In this document: one piece after another, positions 62,850 through 64,000 of the stretch
Numbering within the stretch: position 1 is the first letter of the stretch
How the letters are laid out: the number at the start of each line of letters is the position of its first letter
Origin: Prosthecobacter sp.
GTDB lineage: Bacteria > Verrucomicrobiota > Verrucomicrobiia > Verrucomicrobiales > Verrucomicrobiaceae
NCBI RefSeq assembly: GCF_034366625.1
Contig: NZ_JAXMIH010000014.1
Coordinates: forward strand, 124,001 to 188,000
DNA length: 64,000 nucleotides
Direction of reading: 5' to 3'
The notes under the pieces: generated by a model
The model's input: only the letters and a program-made list of their open reading frames with translations
Databases searched by the model: none
Told to the model about the DNA's origin: nothing
Made by a program: the position numbers and the translations under genes

Positions 62850-63464
62850 TTACTCGTCCACCTTCAGCTTGTTGAACACAAAGGCCGCCGCACCGGCACC
62901 GGCGATGCAGAACACCCAGTAGGCCCAAAGCTGGCCGCCTTTGAGGATGTTCATCGCGACGGCACCCGTGGCGACCGCCGGATTGAAGGCCGCGCCCGAA
63001 ATGCCGCCCACGGCAAAGGCACCCATTGTCACCGTCAGGCCGATCGCCGCACCGTAGAAACTGTTGTTCGCGTTCGCCTTCGTGGTGGCGACATTCAGCA
63101 CCACCCATGCCAGCGCAAAGGTGCCGATGATCTCGGCCACGATCAGTTTGCTCAGTTCAAAATCCGCCGGAGCCGCCGCCTTGCCGCGCAGCCAGCTTAC
63201 CGCCACAGCGGCCAGCACCGCACCGACGACCTGGCAGAGGATGTAGGGCACCACGTCCTTTGTATCACACTTGCCGCGCAGCCAGACGGCCACGGTGACA
63301 GCAGGATTGAAATGGCCGCCGGAGATGTGTCCGCCGGCATAGATCATGACGGCCAGCGCCAGACCGATACCGATGGGAGCGAGCGGGTTTCCACCGATCA
63401 CGTTGTGACCGACGGCATAGACGAGGAAGAAGGTTCCGATAAGTTCAGTGATATATTTCTTCAT
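62850..63464 (-). CDS. Aquaporin-like MIP channel
   Basis: The 204-residue protein has six membrane segments and two NPA loops: SGGHFNPAVTVAVWLRGK and SGAAFNPAVATGAVAM. The arginine that normally follows the second NPA (NPAR, selectivity filter) is valine here, so the channel pore may be wider or different in specificity. It conducts water or small solutes across the inner membrane in known relatives. No operon partner is evident. Confidence 0.9.
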   Translation of the reverse strand: MKKYITELIGTFFLVYAVGHNVIGGNPLAPIGIGLALAVMIYAGGHISGGHFNPAVTVAVWLRGKCDTKDVVPYILCQVVGAVLAAVAVSWLRGKAAAPADFELSKLIVAEIIGTFALAWVVLNVATTKANANNSFYGAAIGLTVTMGAFAVGGISGAAFNPAVATGAVAMNILKGGQLWAYWVFCIAGAGAAAFVFNKLKVDE

Positions 63465-63538
63465 GGTGGCAGCATGAGACGAAATACGCGGGAGTTTGGC
63501 AAGAAAAACCCTTGAAAAGCTCCCATGCCGGTCACCCG

Positions 63539-63946
63539 CTATTTGGCGGCGTTTTGCTTCAATGCCTTCAAGGAAGGCGCTCCCTGAAGCCTCGCCAGCT
63601 CCGCAGTCACAATTTCCGCGCGCCGTGCCGCCTCCGCGCGGTCTTTCGTTTTCGCCTGCATCGCCGTGTTGAGTGCCGCGCGCAGCTTTTCAGCGGTGGC
63701 CGAGCTTTTGCCAGCCCCGCTGGCCGCCCAATCGTCCGCAAACGAGTTCAGGAGCCGGGTAAGTTCGGGATCGCTCTTTTCCAGCGTCACAATCACCTGC
63801 TGGATCTCTTCCGGCGTGGCCTCCGCCGCACCAGCGCTCGTGGCGGCGGTTTTCCGCGCTGTGGGCCAGAAAATCAACGCCAGCAGTGCCACCAGCACCA
63901 GTCCCACGAAGCCAAGCGTCAGTCCCATCTGCTGCTTTTGCGTCAT
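63539..63946 (-). CDS. Small membrane protein of unknown function
   Basis: The frame encodes at least 135 residues with one membrane segment (GLTLGFVGLVLVALLALIFW) and a helical Ala-rich domain. The frame stays open upstream to the window edge (PKGPPQKKAAA before the Met), so the start may lie outside the window. I do not recognise the family. Confidence 0.6.
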   Translation of the reverse strand: MTQKQQMGLTLGFVGLVLVALLALIFWPTARKTAATSAGAAEATPEEIQQVIVTLEKSDPELTRLLNSFADDWAASGAGKSSATAEKLRAALNTAMQAKTKDRAEAARRAEIVTAELARLQGAPSLKALKQNAAK

Positions 63947-64000
63947 TGCAGCGGCTTTCTTCTGCGGAGGGCCCTTCGGCCTGTGATCGGCAGTATCCGG

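Overview
The window comes from a Gram-negative bacterium of moderately high GC, most likely a member of the Verrucomicrobiota (Verrucomicrobiaceae or Prosthecobacter-like). The lineage evidence is its set of family-typical secreted proteins: a large PVC-type dehydrogenase/HEAT/cytochrome c protein, a DUF1501 Tat-secreted protein, two secreted formylglycine-type sulfatases and several Gfo/Idh/MocA oxidoreductases, alongside ordinary housekeeping genes (trpS, RNase R, prfB, recO, recJ, clpB, parB, yicC, hslO). Assignments come from reading motifs by eye. No database search was run, so lineage and family names are expert recognition.

Layout. 1-3758 (minus): a signalling cluster of a TPR-like protein, an FHA-Ser/Thr kinase and a kinase-TPR-WD40 protein cut by the window edge. 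3901-9029: an MntR-type regulator divergent from a manganese-uptake operon (outer-membrane barrel, substrate-binding lipoprotein, ATPase, two paralogous permeases), with two matching TTAG-N6-CTAA palindromes between them. 9094-14278: a 1345-residue membrane/TPR/DUF3857/transglutaminase-like protein followed by a 57-bp remnant of a permease 3' end, then trpS. 14420-20079 (minus): RNase R, a cysteine-cluster protein, a glycosyltransferase, Hsp33 and an AraC regulator. 20178-24082: prfB with a textbook +1 frameshift site, a short recO, glutathione peroxidase, an ABC ATPase and an unknown membrane-anchored protein. 24183-30547: sulfatase, M48 protease, AI-2E permease, clpB.

30593-40264: an AT-richer gene whose product ends in a DisA/CdaA-like (diadenylate cyclase fold) domain with intact DGA and RHR motifs, a small membrane protein, an AAC(6')-I-like acetyltransferase, a nitrilase, an SGNH-like protein, DUF1501, an orphan SUKH (SMI1/KNR4) protein, a second sulfatase, DUF3592 and recJ. 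40275-43220 (minus): an oxidoreductase, a NagA-like amidohydrolase with an altered metal-ligand motif, and DUF1287. 43402-47665: a tripartite hybrid histidine kinase convergent with a response regulator-metallo-beta-lactamase fusion. Then tRNA-Pro(CGG), a sugar-acid dehydratase and the PVC cytochrome protein. 53396-64000: unknown proteins, a C-terminal processing protease, a membrane-fused spermidine-synthase-like protein, parB/yicC, two Gfo/Idh/MocA oxidoreductases, an aquaporin and a small membrane protein.

The best leads are the diadenylate-cyclase-like gene, the MntR regulon architecture, the permease remnant, the NagA-like enzyme with a missing glutamate, and the intergenic repeat families (ATTCGTC arrays placed just before start codons, and a symmetric 4+4 GTCAAG/CTTGAC array). 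No stretch longer than about 200 bases lacks a gene.
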